The notes: a model not told the origin generated them from the sequence alone. A DNA stretch of 64,000 nt from Lachnospiraceae bacterium (GCA_017513125.1 JAFWDI010000002.1:1-64000), one strand, 5' to 3'; shown: positions 24,419 through 34,652, counted from the stretch's first letter. Made by a program: numbers and translations.

Positions 24419-26400
24419 AACGTTTCCTTCGGCTCCGCCGGGGCGTCTTCCTTCCGTTCCGCCGGGACGGAGTCCTTCTTCTTTCCGATCGGCTCCAGGC
24501 CCTTCCGCACACGGATGTCGTTCAGGATCCGCATAAACTCCTCGCCGGTGATGCTCTCCTTCTTAATAAGGAATGCCGCGATCTCGTCGAGTTCCTCACG
24601 GTTCCCGGAAAGGATCTCTTTCGCCTTCTCATAGGCGTCCTTCAGCATGCGCTTCACGACCTCGTCGATCATCGCCGCGGTCTCGTCGGCGCAGTTCGTC
24701 ACGGCCTTTCCGTCGAGGTAGACGCTCTCGACGCTCTCAAGGCTCATCAGGCCGAACTCCTCGCTCATGCCGTACTGCGTGACCATCGACCGGGCGAGCT
24801 TCGTGGCGCGCTCGATATCGTTCGCCGCGCCCGTCGTGACGCTCGAGAACACGACCTCCTCGGCCGCGCGCCCGCCCATGTACTCGACGATCATCGCGCG
24901 CAGCTCCTCCTCGGAGTTCAGGTACTTCTCCTCCTCGGGGACGTTCATGACGTAGCCCAGCGCACCCATGGTCCGGGGCACGATCGTGATCTTCTGGACC
25001 GGCTCGGTCTCCTTCTGCAGCGCGGAGACCAGCGCGTGGCCCACCTCGTGGTAGGACACGATGCTGCGCTCCTTCTCACTCATGATGCGGTCTTTCTTTT
25101 CCTTACCCACGAGCACGAGTTCGACCGCCTCGAACATATCCTCCTGCGTCACGAAGTCGCGCTTTTTCTTTACAGCCGTGATCGCCGCCTCGTTTACGAT
25201 ATTCGCGAGATCCGAACCCACGGCGCCCGAAGTCGCGAGCGCGATGGTCTCGAAGTCGACGGTCTCGTCCATCTTCACGCCCTTCGCATGCACCTTCAGG
25301 GTATCGATGCGGCCCTTCAGGTCGGGCTTATCCACGATGATGCGGCGGTCGAGTCTGCCCGGCCGCAGCAATGCCTTGTCCAGCACCTCCGGACGGTTCG
25401 TCGCGGCGAGGATGACCACGCCCTTCGAAGAATCGAAGCCGTCCATCTCCGCGAGGAGCTGGTTCAGGGTCTGCTCGCGCTCGTCATTGCCCCCGAAGCG
25501 CGTGTCGCGGCTCTTTCCGATCGCGTCGATCTCGTCGATGAAAACGATGCAGGGAGCCTGCTGCTGCGCCTGCTTAAACAGGTCGCGGACGCGCGACGCG
25601 CCGACGCCGACGAACATCTCGACGAACGACGAGCCCGACAGCGAGAAGAAAGGCACCTTCGCCTCGCCGGCGACCGCCCGCGCGAGCAGGGTCTTACCGG
25701 TTCCGGGAGGGCCCACCAGCAGCGCGCCCTTCGGGAGCTTCGCGCCGATGCGCGTGTATTTCTCCGGATCATGCAGGAAGTCGACGATCTCGACCAGAGA
25801 CTCCTTCGCCTCCTCCTGGCCCGCCACGTCGCGGAACGTCACGCCGGTCTCCTTCTGGACGTACATCTTCGCGTTCGACTTTCCGACGCCCATGATGCCG
25901 CCGCCGTTCCGGCGCATGATGAACATGAAGAAGATCCAGACGATCGCGATGGGCAGCACGTAGGAGACCAGGATGCTGATCAGCATGCTCGCCGCGTTCG
26001 GAATGTCCTGATAGATCTGGACGTCCGCATCCAGCAGGAGCTGCACGAGTTCCGGGTAGTCCACATGTCCGGTGTAGCGCGTGACCGTGGTCATGCCGTT
26101 TCCGAGGCCGTAGAGGCTCAGCGGGCTCGTGTCCTTCTCCTCCGAGGATATCTCGATCGTCGTGTCGCTCAGATGCACCTCGGTGACCTCGCCCTTCTCG
26201 ACCATCGCGAGGAATTCGTTAAACGAGATCTCCTGCGTGGTGCTCGAGCGCATGAGGTTCGAGATCGCGGTCAGGACGAAGATGCAGATCAGCGTTACGA
26301 TGAGAAACAGCGCAATGCGGGGTCCGCTCCGGTTATCTTTTTTCCCGCCGCCGTCTCCGCCGCCGGGATCGTTTTGATTTCTAAGATCGTTCTTATCCAT
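24415..26400 (-). CDS. ftsH: ATP-dependent zinc metalloprotease FtsH
   Basis: Membrane AAA+ protease for quality control. The 661-residue protein has two N-terminal membrane helices (about residues 30-50 and 140-160) flanking an extracytoplasmic domain, then the AAA module with Walker A GPPGTGKT, Walker B IVFIDEIDAIG and arginine fingers in RPGRLDRRI, then the zinc site HEVGH. The tail is charged and Pro/Glu-rich. The start has AGAAGGA 6-7 nt upstream. It heads the ftsH-yaaO-kinase-holB-ricT-rsmI run, in which most genes overlap. Confidence 0.97.
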   Translation of the reverse strand: MDKNDLRNQNDPGGGDGGGKKDNRSGPRIALFLIVTLICIFVLTAISNLMRSSTTQEISFNEFLAMVEKGEVTEVHLSDTTIEISSEEKDTSPLSLYGLGNGMTTVTRYTGHVDYPELVQLLLDADVQIYQDIPNAASMLISILVSYVLPIAIVWIFFMFIMRRNGGGIMGVGKSNAKMYVQKETGVTFRDVAGQEEAKESLVEIVDFLHDPEKYTRIGAKLPKGALLVGPPGTGKTLLARAVAGEAKVPFFSLSGSSFVEMFVGVGASRVRDLFKQAQQQAPCIVFIDEIDAIGKSRDTRFGGNDEREQTLNQLLAEMDGFDSSKGVVILAATNRPEVLDKALLRPGRLDRRIIVDKPDLKGRIDTLKVHAKGVKMDETVDFETIALATSGAVGSDLANIVNEAAITAVKKKRDFVTQEDMFEAVELVLVGKEKKDRIMSEKERSIVSYHEVGHALVSALQKETEPVQKITIVPRTMGALGYVMNVPEEEKYLNSEEELRAMIVEYMGGRAAEEVVFSSVTTGAANDIERATKLARSMVTQYGMSEEFGLMSLESVESVYLDGKAVTNCADETAAMIDEVVKRMLKDAYEKAKEILSGNREELDEIAAFLIKKESITGEEFMRILNDIRVRKGLEPIGKKKDSVPAERKEDAPAEPKETL

Positions 26401-26430
26401 AAATGGTCCTTCTCAGCCCTTTTAATTTTT

Positions 26431-26459
26431 TCGATAGTTAATCACCATTCTAATGTCAA
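26431..26459 (-). promoter_or_regulatory. ftsH promoter
   Basis: Minus strand: perfect TTGACA, 17 nt, then TATCGA, a poor -10. The strong -35 and spacing make it the best candidate in the 240 bp divergent gap with pyrG. Confidence 0.5.
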
Positions 26460-26528
26460 TGCCCCGATAAATCAAGTTATAAGACGGATCCGCAGTTATT
26501 TGACTTTTTGCATGACCGCAGACAGCTG

Positions 26529-26558
26529 TTGGATTATCGCGCGGCACAAAGTTATAAT
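26529..26558 (+). promoter_or_regulatory. pyrG promoter
   Basis: Plus strand: TTGGAT (4 of 6), 18 nt, perfect TATAAT. The expected start site lacks the GGG run needed for the reiterative-transcription attenuation known for Bacillus pyrG, so that control seems absent here. Confidence 0.6.
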
Positions 26559-26638
26559 ACTTATATGTTTTTGTTTATATGGTGTCGGTGCGGGAAGCAG
26601 GCATTGCCCGTCCGGCGGCACGGAACAAGGAGGGAAAC

Positions 26639-28276
26639 ATGGCTGTCAAATATGTATTCGTCACAGGCGGCGTCGTCTCCGGACTCGGCAAAGGCATCAC
26701 GGCTGCCTCGCTCGGCCGCCTGCTGAAGGCCCGCGGCTATCGGGTCACGATGCAGAAGTTCGATCCTTACCTGAACATGGATCCCGGAACCATGAACCCC
26801 ATCCAGCACGGCGAAGTCTACGTGACCGACGACGGGACCGAGACCGACCTCGATCTGGGGCACTATGAGCGCTTCATCGACGAGAGCCTGAACGCGAACT
26901 CGAACGTCACGACCGGCAAAGTCTACTGGACCGTGCTGCAGGCCGAGCGGCACGGGGATTTCGGCGGCGGGACCGTCCAGGTGATCCCTCACATCACGAA
27001 CGAGATCAAACGCCGCTTCCACCGCGCGGAGGACGCGGGGGCCGCTCCCGGAAACGCGGGCGCCGGTGCGGGCGATACCGAGATCGCGATCATCGAGGTC
27101 GGCGGGACGGTCGGCGATATCGAGGGCCAGCCCTTCATCGAGGCGATCCGCCAGTTCCAGCGCGAACAGGGGCCGGGCAATGTCTGCCTGATCCACGTGA
27201 CACTGATCCCCTACCTGAAAGCCTCCGGCGAGATGAAGACGAAGCCCACGCAGATGAGCGTGAAGACGCTGCAGGGCATGGGTCTGCAGCCGAACGTGAT
27301 CGTCTGCCGTTCCGACTTTCCGCTCGACGACGGCCTGAAACAGAAGATCTCGCTGTTCTGCAACATCCCGGTCAGCCACGTCATCGAAAACCTCGACGTC
27401 GGAACGCTCTATGAGCTCCCGATCGTGCTCGAGCGGGAAAACTTCGCGGAGGTCGTGCTCTCCGAGCTGGGGCTGCCCTGCCCCGAACCGGACCTGGCCG
27501 ACTGGGAGCAGATGCTGGCGAACATGCTCTGCCCGGAGCATGAGGTCACGATCTCGCTCGTCGGAAAATACATCGCCCTGCACGACGCCTACCTGAGCGT
27601 CGCGGAAGCGCTGAAGCACGGGGGCGCAGCGAACCGGACCCGCGTAAAGATCAACTGGGTCGACGCGGAGGCCGTGACTCCCGAAACCGCGGAGGAGCTG
27701 CTTGGCGGGTCGGACGGCATCCTGGTTCCGGGCGGCTTCGGGAGCCGCGGCATTCCCGGAAAGATCGAGGCGGTCCGCTACGCGCGCGAGCACCGCGTGC
27801 CGTTCCTCGGGCTGTGCCTGGGCATGCAGTGCGCGATCATCGAGTTCGCCCGGAACGTGATCGGCTGGGCGGACGCGGACAGCACGGAGCTGGATCCGGC
27901 GTCTCCGCACCCCGTCATTGCCCTGCTGCCGGACCAGGAAGGCGTGACCGACCTCGGCGGCACCCTGCGGCTGGGCGCATACCCCTGCGTGCTGTCGCCC
28001 GGGACAAAGGCGCGCGGGCTTTACGGTGCGGAGCGGATCTCCGAGCGCCACCGCCACCGGTATGAGGTGAACAATGACTATCGCGCCGACCTCACCGCGG
28101 CCGGGATGGTCCTCTCCGGGCAGAGCCCTGACGGATACATCGTCGAGATGATCGAGCTGCCGGACCATCCGTTCTTCGTCGCCACGCAGGCGCACCCCGA
28201 ATTCAAGTCGCGTCCGAACCGCCCGCACCCGCTGTTCCGCGGGTTCGTGGCCGCGGCGCTGGCGGCGAAGCGGTGA
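26639..28276 (+). CDS. pyrG: CTP synthase
   Basis: Makes CTP from UTP, ATP and glutamine. The 545-residue protein has the synthetase domain ([21 protein letters not shown] at the start, [16 protein letters not shown]) and the glutaminase domain with nucleophile Cys in LGLCLGMQ and the His-Glu pair in QAHPEF. An Ala/Gly-rich insert of about 13 residues ([14 protein letters not shown]) sits near residue 132, just before the [13 protein letters not shown] strand. The start at 26639 has AAGGAGGGA 4-5 nt upstream; the longer frame has no site. Confidence 0.97.
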   Translation: MAVKYVFVTGGVVSGLGKGITAASLGRLLKARGYRVTMQKFDPYLNMDPGTMNPIQHGEVYVTDDGTETDLDLGHYERFIDESLNANSNVTTGKVYWTVLQAERHGDFGGGTVQVIPHITNEIKRRFHRAEDAGAAPGNAGAGAGDTEIAIIEVGGTVGDIEGQPFIEAIRQFQREQGPGNVCLIHVTLIPYLKASGEMKTKPTQMSVKTLQGMGLQPNVIVCRSDFPLDDGLKQKISLFCNIPVSHVIENLDVGTLYELPIVLERENFAEVVLSELGLPCPEPDLADWEQMLANMLCPEHEVTISLVGKYIALHDAYLSVAEALKHGGAANRTRVKINWVDAEAVTPETAEELLGGSDGILVPGGFGSRGIPGKIEAVRYAREHRVPFLGLCLGMQCAIIEFARNVIGWADADSTELDPASPHPVIALLPDQEGVTDLGGTLRLGAYPCVLSPGTKARGLYGAERISERHRHRYEVNNDYRADLTAAGMVLSGQSPDGYIVEMIELPDHPFFVATQAHPEFKSRPNRPHPLFRGFVAAALAAKR

Positions 28277-28312
28277 GAGGCGCATTGAATTCCGGACCGT
28301 ATTTGATTATGA

Positions 28313-28349
28313 TACAGGCGGAGGCCGCAGGGCCCCGCCTGTACTTTTT
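28313..28349 (+). terminator. pyrG terminator
   Basis: A 9 bp outer stem (TACAGGCGG with CCGCCTGTA) with extra GGCC pairing inside, followed by CTTTTTG. Confidence 0.8.
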
Positions 28350-28408
28350 GTCTTTGACTTTGACCGTCAGGGCCTTTCGGGAACGATATCGTCAGGAAGG
28401 AGAACACC

Positions 28409-29332
28409 ATGACCGAAGCATATGAAAAAGTTTTGAAGCTGCGCGAAATGATGATGAAAGCCGACAGTCTCATCGAGCCGCACGGCCCTCAGGACACCGA
28501 CCCCGCGGACATCGTCCGCACGGAAGATCTGTTCTTCGGCAGCGGCGGCGAGCCGGCCGGCGAACACCGTTTCCGCTCGCTGGACCTGTTCCGCCCCGCC
28601 GCGGCGGAGGACAGGAAGCTCCCCGTGATCGTGAGCGTGCACGGCGGGGGCTGGATCCTGGGCGATAAGGCCGGGTACCGTCCTTACTGCAATTTCCTCT
28701 CCCGCGAAGGTTTCGCGGTCATCGCGGTGAACTACCATCTCGCGCCGGAAGCGCAGTTCCCCGTGCCGCTCGAAGATCTGAACCTGGCTTTCGGCTGGAT
28801 CCTTGCCCACGCGGACGAGTACGGTCTGGATACGGAGCACATCTTCGCGGTCGGCGACTCCGCCGGCGCGCACCTTCTGGCGCTGTACACCTGCTTCCTC
28901 ACGAACGGGCAGTACGCCGGGCAGTTTTCATTCCGCCCGCCGGAGGGGCTGGCACTGACCGCGGTCGCGCTGAACTGCGGCGCGATCGACATCCGGCCCG
29001 AGGACCGCGACCCGAAGGACACGGCCTATGACATCATGGACGCCTACCTGCCCGGCGGTGCGACCGACGGGAACCTGCTGAAGGTCTGCGTGACCGAGCA
29101 CGTGACGAAGCGCTTCCCGCCGTGTTTCCTGATGAGCGGCACCGGCGACTTCCTGCTGCCTCACCAGTATGTGATGCAGGCGGCGCTCGCGAAAAAGAAC
29201 CTGCCGTTCGAATTTCATTTTTACTCGCAGGGCTCTGTGCGGCTCGGACACGTCTTCCACCTGAACATAAATAAGGAAGCCTCGGTAAAGTGCAACCGCG
29301 ACGAGTGCGATTTCTTTAAGAGATTTCTGTGA
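28409..29332 (+). CDS. Alpha/beta-hydrolase, HSL-type esterase
   Basis: The 307-residue protein has the hormone-sensitive-lipase pattern: oxyanion motif HGGGW near 76, NYHLAPEAQFPVPLED, nucleophile elbow GDSAGA near 150, and a likely catalytic His close to the C-terminus (LGHVFHLN). The acid is probably the Asp in the SGTGDFLLP region. Cytoplasmic, with no signal peptide. AAGGAGAA lies 7 nt before the ATG. It probably hydrolyses short acyl esters. It precedes the methyltransferase by 57 bp, possibly cotranscribed. Confidence 0.87.
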   Translation: MTEAYEKVLKLREMMMKADSLIEPHGPQDTDPADIVRTEDLFFGSGGEPAGEHRFRSLDLFRPAAAEDRKLPVIVSVHGGGWILGDKAGYRPYCNFLSREGFAVIAVNYHLAPEAQFPVPLEDLNLAFGWILAHADEYGLDTEHIFAVGDSAGAHLLALYTCFLTNGQYAGQFSFRPPEGLALTAVALNCGAIDIRPEDRDPKDTAYDIMDAYLPGGATDGNLLKVCVTEHVTKRFPPCFLMSGTGDFLLPHQYVMQAALAKKNLPFEFHFYSQGSVRLGHVFHLNINKEASVKCNRDECDFFKRFL

Positions 29333-29389
29333 GGCAGGCCGGCGCCGGAGAGCGCCGCAGCCTGCGGGCCATGACGAAAGGAGCGGACC

Positions 29390-30361
29390 ATGTGGGTCGC
29401 TGACAGATGGACCGATTACCGGGTGCTGGACGCCTCCGGCGGTGAAAAACTCGAGCAGTGGGGGCCTTACCGGCTGATCCGCCCGGATCCCCAGGTGATC
29501 TGGAACACGCCGAAGGGCGCGGACTGGAAGCGCGTGAACGCGCATTACCACCGCAGTTCGAAGGGCGGGGGCAACTGGGATTTCTTCGATCTGCCCGAGA
29601 CCTGGGAGGTGTGTTATCCGCTGGCGGGCGGCTCGCCGGACGATGCCGGCTCATCCGGCGGCAGCGCATCGAACGCGGACGCTCCTCTCACCTTCCGTCT
29701 CAAGCCCTTCCGCTTTAAACACACCGGCCTCTTTCCAGAGCAGGCAGTCAACTGGGACTGGTTTTCGGGGCTGATCCGCGCGCGTTCGGCCGCGGAAGGA
29801 CGGCAGCTGAAAGTTCTGAACCTCTTCGCCTACACCGGCGGGGCGACTCTGGCCGCCGCGAAGGCCGGCGCCGCGGTCACGCACGTCGACGCCGCGAAGG
29901 GCATGGTCACCTGGGCGCGCGAGAACGCGGCCGCTTCGGGTCTGGCCGACGCGCCCATCCGCTGGCTCGTCGACGACTGCATGAAATTCGTCGCGCGCGA
30001 GGAGCGCCGCGGAAACCGCTACGACGGCATTATCATGGACCCGCCCTCCTACGGCCGCGGGCCCGGCGGTGAGGTCTGGAAGCTCGAAGACACGCTCTAC
30101 GACCTCGTGTGCGCCTGTGAGAAGATCTTCCGCGAAGACGGCACGTTTTTCCTGATCAATTCCTACACGACCGGTTTCGCGCCGGGCGTGCTCGATTACC
30201 TTCTGAAAAAAGTGATCGCCCCCGGACGCGGAGGCGTCACGGAGGCGGATGAGATCGGACTTCCGGTGGGCGCAGGGCCGGACAGCGATGCCGGGGCCGA
30301 CGCGGAGCCGGCCGGCCTGTACCTGCCCTGCGGTTCGAGCGGGCGGTGGAGTTTCAGATGA
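29390..30361 (+). CDS. Class I SAM-dependent methyltransferase, RlmI/RlmK-like
   Basis: The 323-residue protein has SAM motif I VLNLFAYTGGATLAAAKAG near 145, the acidic VTHVDAAKGMVTWARENA, and motif IV IIMDPPSYGRG near 218, as in the 23S rRNA methyltransferases of COG1092, but it lacks an N-terminal PUA domain. Before the catalytic fold is FRFKHTGLFPEQ. A Gly/Ser/Asp-rich insert (GGSPDDAGSSGGSASNADAP) near residue 80 looks specific to this organism. Its 3' end overlaps the convergent MATE gene by 8 bp. Target unknown, probably rRNA. Confidence 0.85.
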   Translation: MWVADRWTDYRVLDASGGEKLEQWGPYRLIRPDPQVIWNTPKGADWKRVNAHYHRSSKGGGNWDFFDLPETWEVCYPLAGGSPDDAGSSGGSASNADAPLTFRLKPFRFKHTGLFPEQAVNWDWFSGLIRARSAAEGRQLKVLNLFAYTGGATLAAAKAGAAVTHVDAAKGMVTWARENAAASGLADAPIRWLVDDCMKFVAREERRGNRYDGIIMDPPSYGRGPGGEVWKLEDTLYDLVCACEKIFREDGTFFLINSYTTGFAPGVLDYLLKKVIAPGRGGVTEADEIGLPVGAGPDSDAGADAEPAGLYLPCGSSGRWSFR

Positions 30362-31739
30362 CCCGGTACTCCTTCCACTTTCCGCTCTTCCAGCGGACCA
30401 GGATCAGCATGGTCTTCACGGCCCAGTCCACGACCATGGCCAGTGTGATGCCGACCACGCCCATGTGCATAAAGATGCCGAACAGCACGGAAAACGCCAC
30501 GCGGCACACGACCGTCGCGACGATCGACGCGACCATCGTATAGCGCACGTCGCCGGCAGCGCGAAGCCCGCTCGAAAGCGGAAAGGCAGGCGGCGCCAGC
30601 ATGGCATTGAATATGCAGTGCAGGACGATCATGATCAGGACCAGCCGCACGGTCTCCGTACTCAGATCATATAATTTCAGAAACAGCGGCGAGAGCACGA
30701 GGTACGCCAGGTTCCAGACCACGCCTCCCAGATAGGTCATCCGGAGGAGCTTGCGCGAATAGTACTCCGCCGCGTCCTTGTCTCCGGCGCCCATGCTCTG
30801 GCCGATCACCGTGATGAAGGCCGGCCCCATGGCGATCGAAAACAGCGCCCCCATTCCCCAGAAGCTCTGCGCCACGCCGTATGCTGCGATCTGTATGGTC
30901 CCGAACAGCGCGATAATGGAAGTCAGCGCCACCTTCGCGAGCTGGAACAGCCCGTTCTCCAGGCCGTTCGGCACCGCGATATGCAGGATCCGCCGGATCA
31001 TGGTCCCGTTCCAGGTGAAGATATTCCGTGCGGCCGCCGTCATCATCCCGCCCCGCGTGCACAGCAGCCACATCATGACCACCGCCGCGAACACGCGCGA
31101 GATCAGCGACGGATACGCCACGCCGCGGACGCCGGCATGCAGGCCGAAGACGCCGATGGCATTGCCCGCGACATTGATCACGTTCATGATGATCGACACG
31201 TACATGATCTCGCGGGTGCGGCCCATGGCGCGGAAGAGTCCCGCAGCGGCGTTATACACCGCGAGGGCAATATAGGAGTATGCCGACAGCCGCAGATACA
31301 GCATGCCCTCCTCGAACACATCCGCCTCGACATTCCCGAACAGCAGCGAAAACACAGGATGCCCCAGGATCAGGATGAACGCCGTGATCAGGATCCCCGC
31401 CAGCGCGCTGATCATGACCAGCTGGCCCGACGCCAGCCGGCCGTTCTTCTCGTCGCGGCAGCCCGCGTACTGGCTCGCGACCACCGATCCGCCGGCCGCG
31501 ACCGCGCTGAAGATCATGATGAAAAGCATGTTCAGCTGGTTCACCAGCGACACGCCGGAGACCGCCGCCTCGCCGGCGTAGCTGATCATCAGGGTGTCCG
31601 CCATGCCCACCAGAAGCAGGAGAAACTGTTCCACGATGATCGGAACGATCAGCCCGACCAGCATACGGTTTCCGAAGCGCTTCCGGCTGTCGTCGAGCGT
31701 CATGCGGGGTTCGATAAGTTTCAAAACGATCGGTTTCAT
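30354..31739 (-). CDS. MATE family efflux transporter
   Basis: The 461-residue protein has about 12 hydrophobic helices in two homologous halves and the MATE N-terminal pattern (GLIVPIIVEQFLLLLVGMADTLMISYAGEAAVSGVSLVNQ). It exchanges Na+ or H+ for cationic or organic compounds; the substrate is unknown. The start lacks a clear ribosome site; GGAGAC about 20 nt upstream is too far, so initiation may depend on coupling to the DUF2284 gene 27 bp upstream. Confidence 0.92.
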   Translation of the reverse strand: MKPIVLKLIEPRMTLDDSRKRFGNRMLVGLIVPIIVEQFLLLLVGMADTLMISYAGEAAVSGVSLVNQLNMLFIMIFSAVAAGGSVVASQYAGCRDEKNGRLASGQLVMISALAGILITAFILILGHPVFSLLFGNVEADVFEEGMLYLRLSAYSYIALAVYNAAAGLFRAMGRTREIMYVSIIMNVINVAGNAIGVFGLHAGVRGVAYPSLISRVFAAVVMMWLLCTRGGMMTAAARNIFTWNGTMIRRILHIAVPNGLENGLFQLAKVALTSIIALFGTIQIAAYGVAQSFWGMGALFSIAMGPAFITVIGQSMGAGDKDAAEYYSRKLLRMTYLGGVVWNLAYLVLSPLFLKLYDLSTETVRLVLIMIVLHCIFNAMLAPPAFPLSSGLRAAGDVRYTMVASIVATVVCRVAFSVLFGIFMHMGVVGITLAMVVDWAVKTMLILVRWKSGKWKEYRVI

Positions 31740-31766
31740 ATCAGTAAAAGCAATGTATGTCTCCGT

Positions 31767-32312
31767 TCACGCATCCGCCCGGTACAATATCCCCCCGAAA
31801 AACGCGATCACCCCGTAGCCGTTGTTATAACTCATCCCGGCCAGGTTGGCGAGCTGGTTGACATTGAACCCGTAACCCTCCAGCGAGTGAAACATCTCGT
31901 CCGGGTGCCGGCACGGCTCGTCGGGATACGTGCACTTCCCGCAGCGGGAGCAGCCCTCCGCGGAGAGCAGCAGAAAGTCCGGCAGGAACTCCTTCAGGCG
32001 TGCGTTCAGGCCTGTGATCTCCTCCCGGAAATCCGCCAGGCCCTCCTCGATCGCGGTATAGTCGAACGCGTCCTCCATCTCATACAGTTTCGAAAACAGG
32101 AACATCCGGTCATAGGCGAGCGCCCGCGCCAGGCACTCCTCGTAGGTGCCGATGGCGGGCGGGCAGGCCCACGAGGCGTCATAGTGCCGGCAGGTCTCCT
32201 TACAGATCTGAACGACCTGCGGATAGAACTTAATGCCCGCCACATCGAGAAAGCCGTATTCGAAAAAGCACCCCCGGTCGGCGGCTGCGATGATCTTTTC
32301 GTCCATGCCCAT
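31767..32312 (-). CDS. DUF2284 predicted metal-binding protein
   Basis: The 181-residue protein has the cysteine pattern of DUF2284: C..C in ICKETCRHY then WACPPA near residue 48, and later EGCSRCGKCTYPDEPCRHP near 120, which probably binds a metal or Fe-S centre. The family is common in anaerobes and has no proven function. The start (ATG 32312 or 32306) has no strong ribosome site and lies 33 bp past relA, immediately after the relA terminator, so its own promoter would have to lie inside relA or it depends on read-through. Confidence 0.85.
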   Translation of the reverse strand: MGMDEKIIAAADRGCFFEYGFLDVAGIKFYPQVVQICKETCRHYDASWACPPAIGTYEECLARALAYDRMFLFSKLYEMEDAFDYTAIEEGLADFREEITGLNARLKEFLPDFLLLSAEGCSRCGKCTYPDEPCRHPDEMFHSLEGYGFNVNQLANLAGMSYNNGYGVIAFFGGILYRADA

Positions 32313-32330
32313 CTGTATCAGCCCTGTTAT

Positions 32331-32360
32331 GAAAAAGAGCTGCGGTCAACCCGTAGCTCT
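32331..32360 (-). terminator. relA terminator overlapping its stop codon
   Basis: Minus strand: a 10 bp stem with one mismatch (32351-32360 with 32336-32345), 5 nt loop containing the relA stop codon, followed by TTTTTC. The ascending arm therefore encodes the last codons of RelA. Confidence 0.6.
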
Positions 32361-34652
32361 CTCGATATCGAGCACACTGTCGATCTGGCGGATCTGCTCG
32401 ATGATGTGGTTCAGCTCGTCCGTGCCTGACACGTCGAACGCGATCGAGAGCGTCGCACGGCCCTTTTTATTCGTCCGCACATTCATCGAAGTCATATCGA
32501 TATCATGTCCGGTGAACACCTTCGAGATGTCCAGCACCAGGCCTTTTCTGTTATGCGCGTAGACCTGGATCTCCGCGCCGTACTTCTGTTTCCTGTCTTT
32601 TCCGCCGTCCGCGGGCGCCATCCACTCCGCCTCGATCAGGCGGTCGCGCTCGTACTCGGGCAGATTCATGATGTTGATGCAGTCGGAGCGGTGGATCGAC
32701 AATCCGCGTCCGCGGGTCACGAAGCCCACGATCTCGTCGCCGGGAAGCGGGTTGCAGCACTTCGAGAAGCGCACGGCCAGATCGTCCACGCCGCGCACGA
32801 TGATGCCGCCCTTTCCGCCTTCCTTCCGGGCGGGACGCTCGCCCTTCTCCTCGAGCGCCGTGAGGACGTCGGCGTCCGTCACGTTCTTCGCCTCGCGGCG
32901 GCGCTTCTCGTCCATCAGGCGGTTCACGACCTGCTTTTCGGTCAGGCCGCCGTGGCCGATCGCGGCGAGGAGCGAATCCCAGTCATTGAAACCGTACTTC
33001 CTGAGCACGACCTCCAGATACTCCGGCCGGTTCAGCTCGGAGAAGGACGTTCCGTGGGCCTTGCAGTAGCGGTCGACGGCGTCCTTTCCCTTTAGGATGT
33101 TCTCTTCCTTAAACTGGGACTTAAACCAGGCGTTTATCTTATTCCGCGCACGCGAACTCTTCACGATCTTCAGCCAGTCGCGGGACGGACCCGTGGAGTT
33201 CTGGGACGTGATGATCGAGACACGGTCGCCGTTCTGCAGCTTATAGTCGATGGGGACGAGCTGGTTATTTACCCGGGCGCCCACCATCTTATTACCGACC
33301 GCGGAGTGGATGCTGTACGCGAAGTCGATCGGGGTCGACCCCGCGGGCAATGACTTCACGTCGCCCTCGGGCGTGAAGCAGTACACGCTGTCGGAGAAGA
33401 GGTTGAACTCGTCCTTCACCGAAGTGAGGAACTCGCGGTTATCCGCCATGTCGTTCTGCCACTCGAGCAGCTCGCGCAGCCAGTTCATCTTCTCCAGCTC
33501 GCTCTCGCTCGCGGACTTTCCGCTGCCGGACTCCTTATACTTCCAGTGCGCCGCGATACCGTACTCAGCGGTGCGGTGCATCGCGTACGTGCGGATCTGG
33601 ACTTCGAACGGAATGCCCTGGCTCGAGATCAGCGTCGTGTGCAGCGACTGGTACATGTTCGGCTTCGGCATCGCGATGTAGTCCTTAAACCGGCCCGGGA
33701 TCGGCGTGTACATCTCGTGGATCACGCCGAGCGACGCATAGCAGTCCTTCAGATCTTCGACAATGATGCGGACCGCGAACAGATCGTAGATCTGGTCGAG
33801 CGACTTCGCTTTATTCCGCATCTTCTTATAGATCGAAAACAGGTGCTTCACGCGCCCGTAGATCTGCATCTGGATGCCGGCGCGCTCCAGTCCCTCGCGC
33901 ATCTCCGAAATGATCTGCTCGATGAACGCGTCGCGCTGCTCCTGCGTGGAAGCCAGCGTCTGGACCAGGTCGTTATACGCGTCCGGTTCCAGATACTTCA
34001 GCGAGAGGTCGTCCAGTTCGATCTTGATCTTCGAAATACCGAGCCTGGAAGCGAGCGGGGAGTAGATCTCCAGCGTCTCGCGGGCCTTCTCGGTCTGCTT
34101 CGCCGTGCTCATGTACTCGAGCGTGCGCATGTTATGAAGGCGGTCGGCGAGTTTGATCAGGATCACCCGGATATCCTTCGCCATCGCGAGCAGCATGTGG
34201 CGCAGGTTCTCCGCCTGGATCTCGACCTTATCGGCGTTCCAGGACAGCTGAGTCAGCTTCGTGACGCCGTCGACCAGCAGAGCGACCTCCGCGCCGAACT
34301 GCGCGGTCACGTCCTCGAGCGTGATCTCGGTATCCTCGACGATATCGTGCAGGATCGCGGCAATGATCGTCTCCTTATCCATCTCGAGGTGGGCCAGGAT
34401 GAGCGCCACGCAGAGCGGATGGATGATGTAGGGCTCGCCCGAGCGGCGGCGCTGGTCCTTATGCGCTTCGGCCGCGAGCTCGTACGCCTTCCGGATCTGG
34501 GTGAGATCGTCGGAGGGATGGTAGGTCTTTATCTGCGCGATCAGTTTTTCGAAGAGCTCTTCGGGCTCGCCGGAAACGACCGGGTCCGTCGACACGGAGA
34601 TATTCAGTTCATCGTCGTCGACCGACATCGTGTAGGTCTTTTCGTCCGCCAT
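32346..34652 (-). CDS. relA: Bifunctional (p)ppGpp synthetase/hydrolase (RelA/SpoT)
   Basis: Controls the stringent response. The 768-residue protein has the HD hydrolase domain (HDIVEDTEIT near 81), the synthetase domain (YDLFAVRIIVEDLKDCY, then PNMYQSLHTTL), a TGS domain (FTPEGDVKSLPAGSTPIDFAYSIH written in part), a helical/zinc-finger region with SKCCNPLPGDEIVGFVTRG and a C-terminal ACT domain. The start at 34652 has AAAGGAGGTGA 4-5 nt upstream, replacing a longer frame that lacks a site. It has a strong promoter. Confidence 0.96.
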   Translation of the reverse strand: MADEKTYTMSVDDDELNISVSTDPVVSGEPEELFEKLIAQIKTYHPSDDLTQIRKAYELAAEAHKDQRRRSGEPYIIHPLCVALILAHLEMDKETIIAAILHDIVEDTEITLEDVTAQFGAEVALLVDGVTKLTQLSWNADKVEIQAENLRHMLLAMAKDIRVILIKLADRLHNMRTLEYMSTAKQTEKARETLEIYSPLASRLGISKIKIELDDLSLKYLEPDAYNDLVQTLASTQEQRDAFIEQIISEMREGLERAGIQMQIYGRVKHLFSIYKKMRNKAKSLDQIYDLFAVRIIVEDLKDCYASLGVIHEMYTPIPGRFKDYIAMPKPNMYQSLHTTLISSQGIPFEVQIRTYAMHRTAEYGIAAHWKYKESGSGKSASESELEKMNWLRELLEWQNDMADNREFLTSVKDEFNLFSDSVYCFTPEGDVKSLPAGSTPIDFAYSIHSAVGNKMVGARVNNQLVPIDYKLQNGDRVSIITSQNSTGPSRDWLKIVKSSRARNKINAWFKSQFKEENILKGKDAVDRYCKAHGTSFSELNRPEYLEVVLRKYGFNDWDSLLAAIGHGGLTEKQVVNRLMDEKRRREAKNVTDADVLTALEEKGERPARKEGGKGGIIVRGVDDLAVRFSKCCNPLPGDEIVGFVTRGRGLSIHRSDCINIMNLPEYERDRLIEAEWMAPADGGKDRKQKYGAEIQVYAHNRKGLVLDISKVFTGHDIDMTSMNVRTNKKGRATLSIAFDVSGTDELNHIIEQIRQIDSVLDIERATG

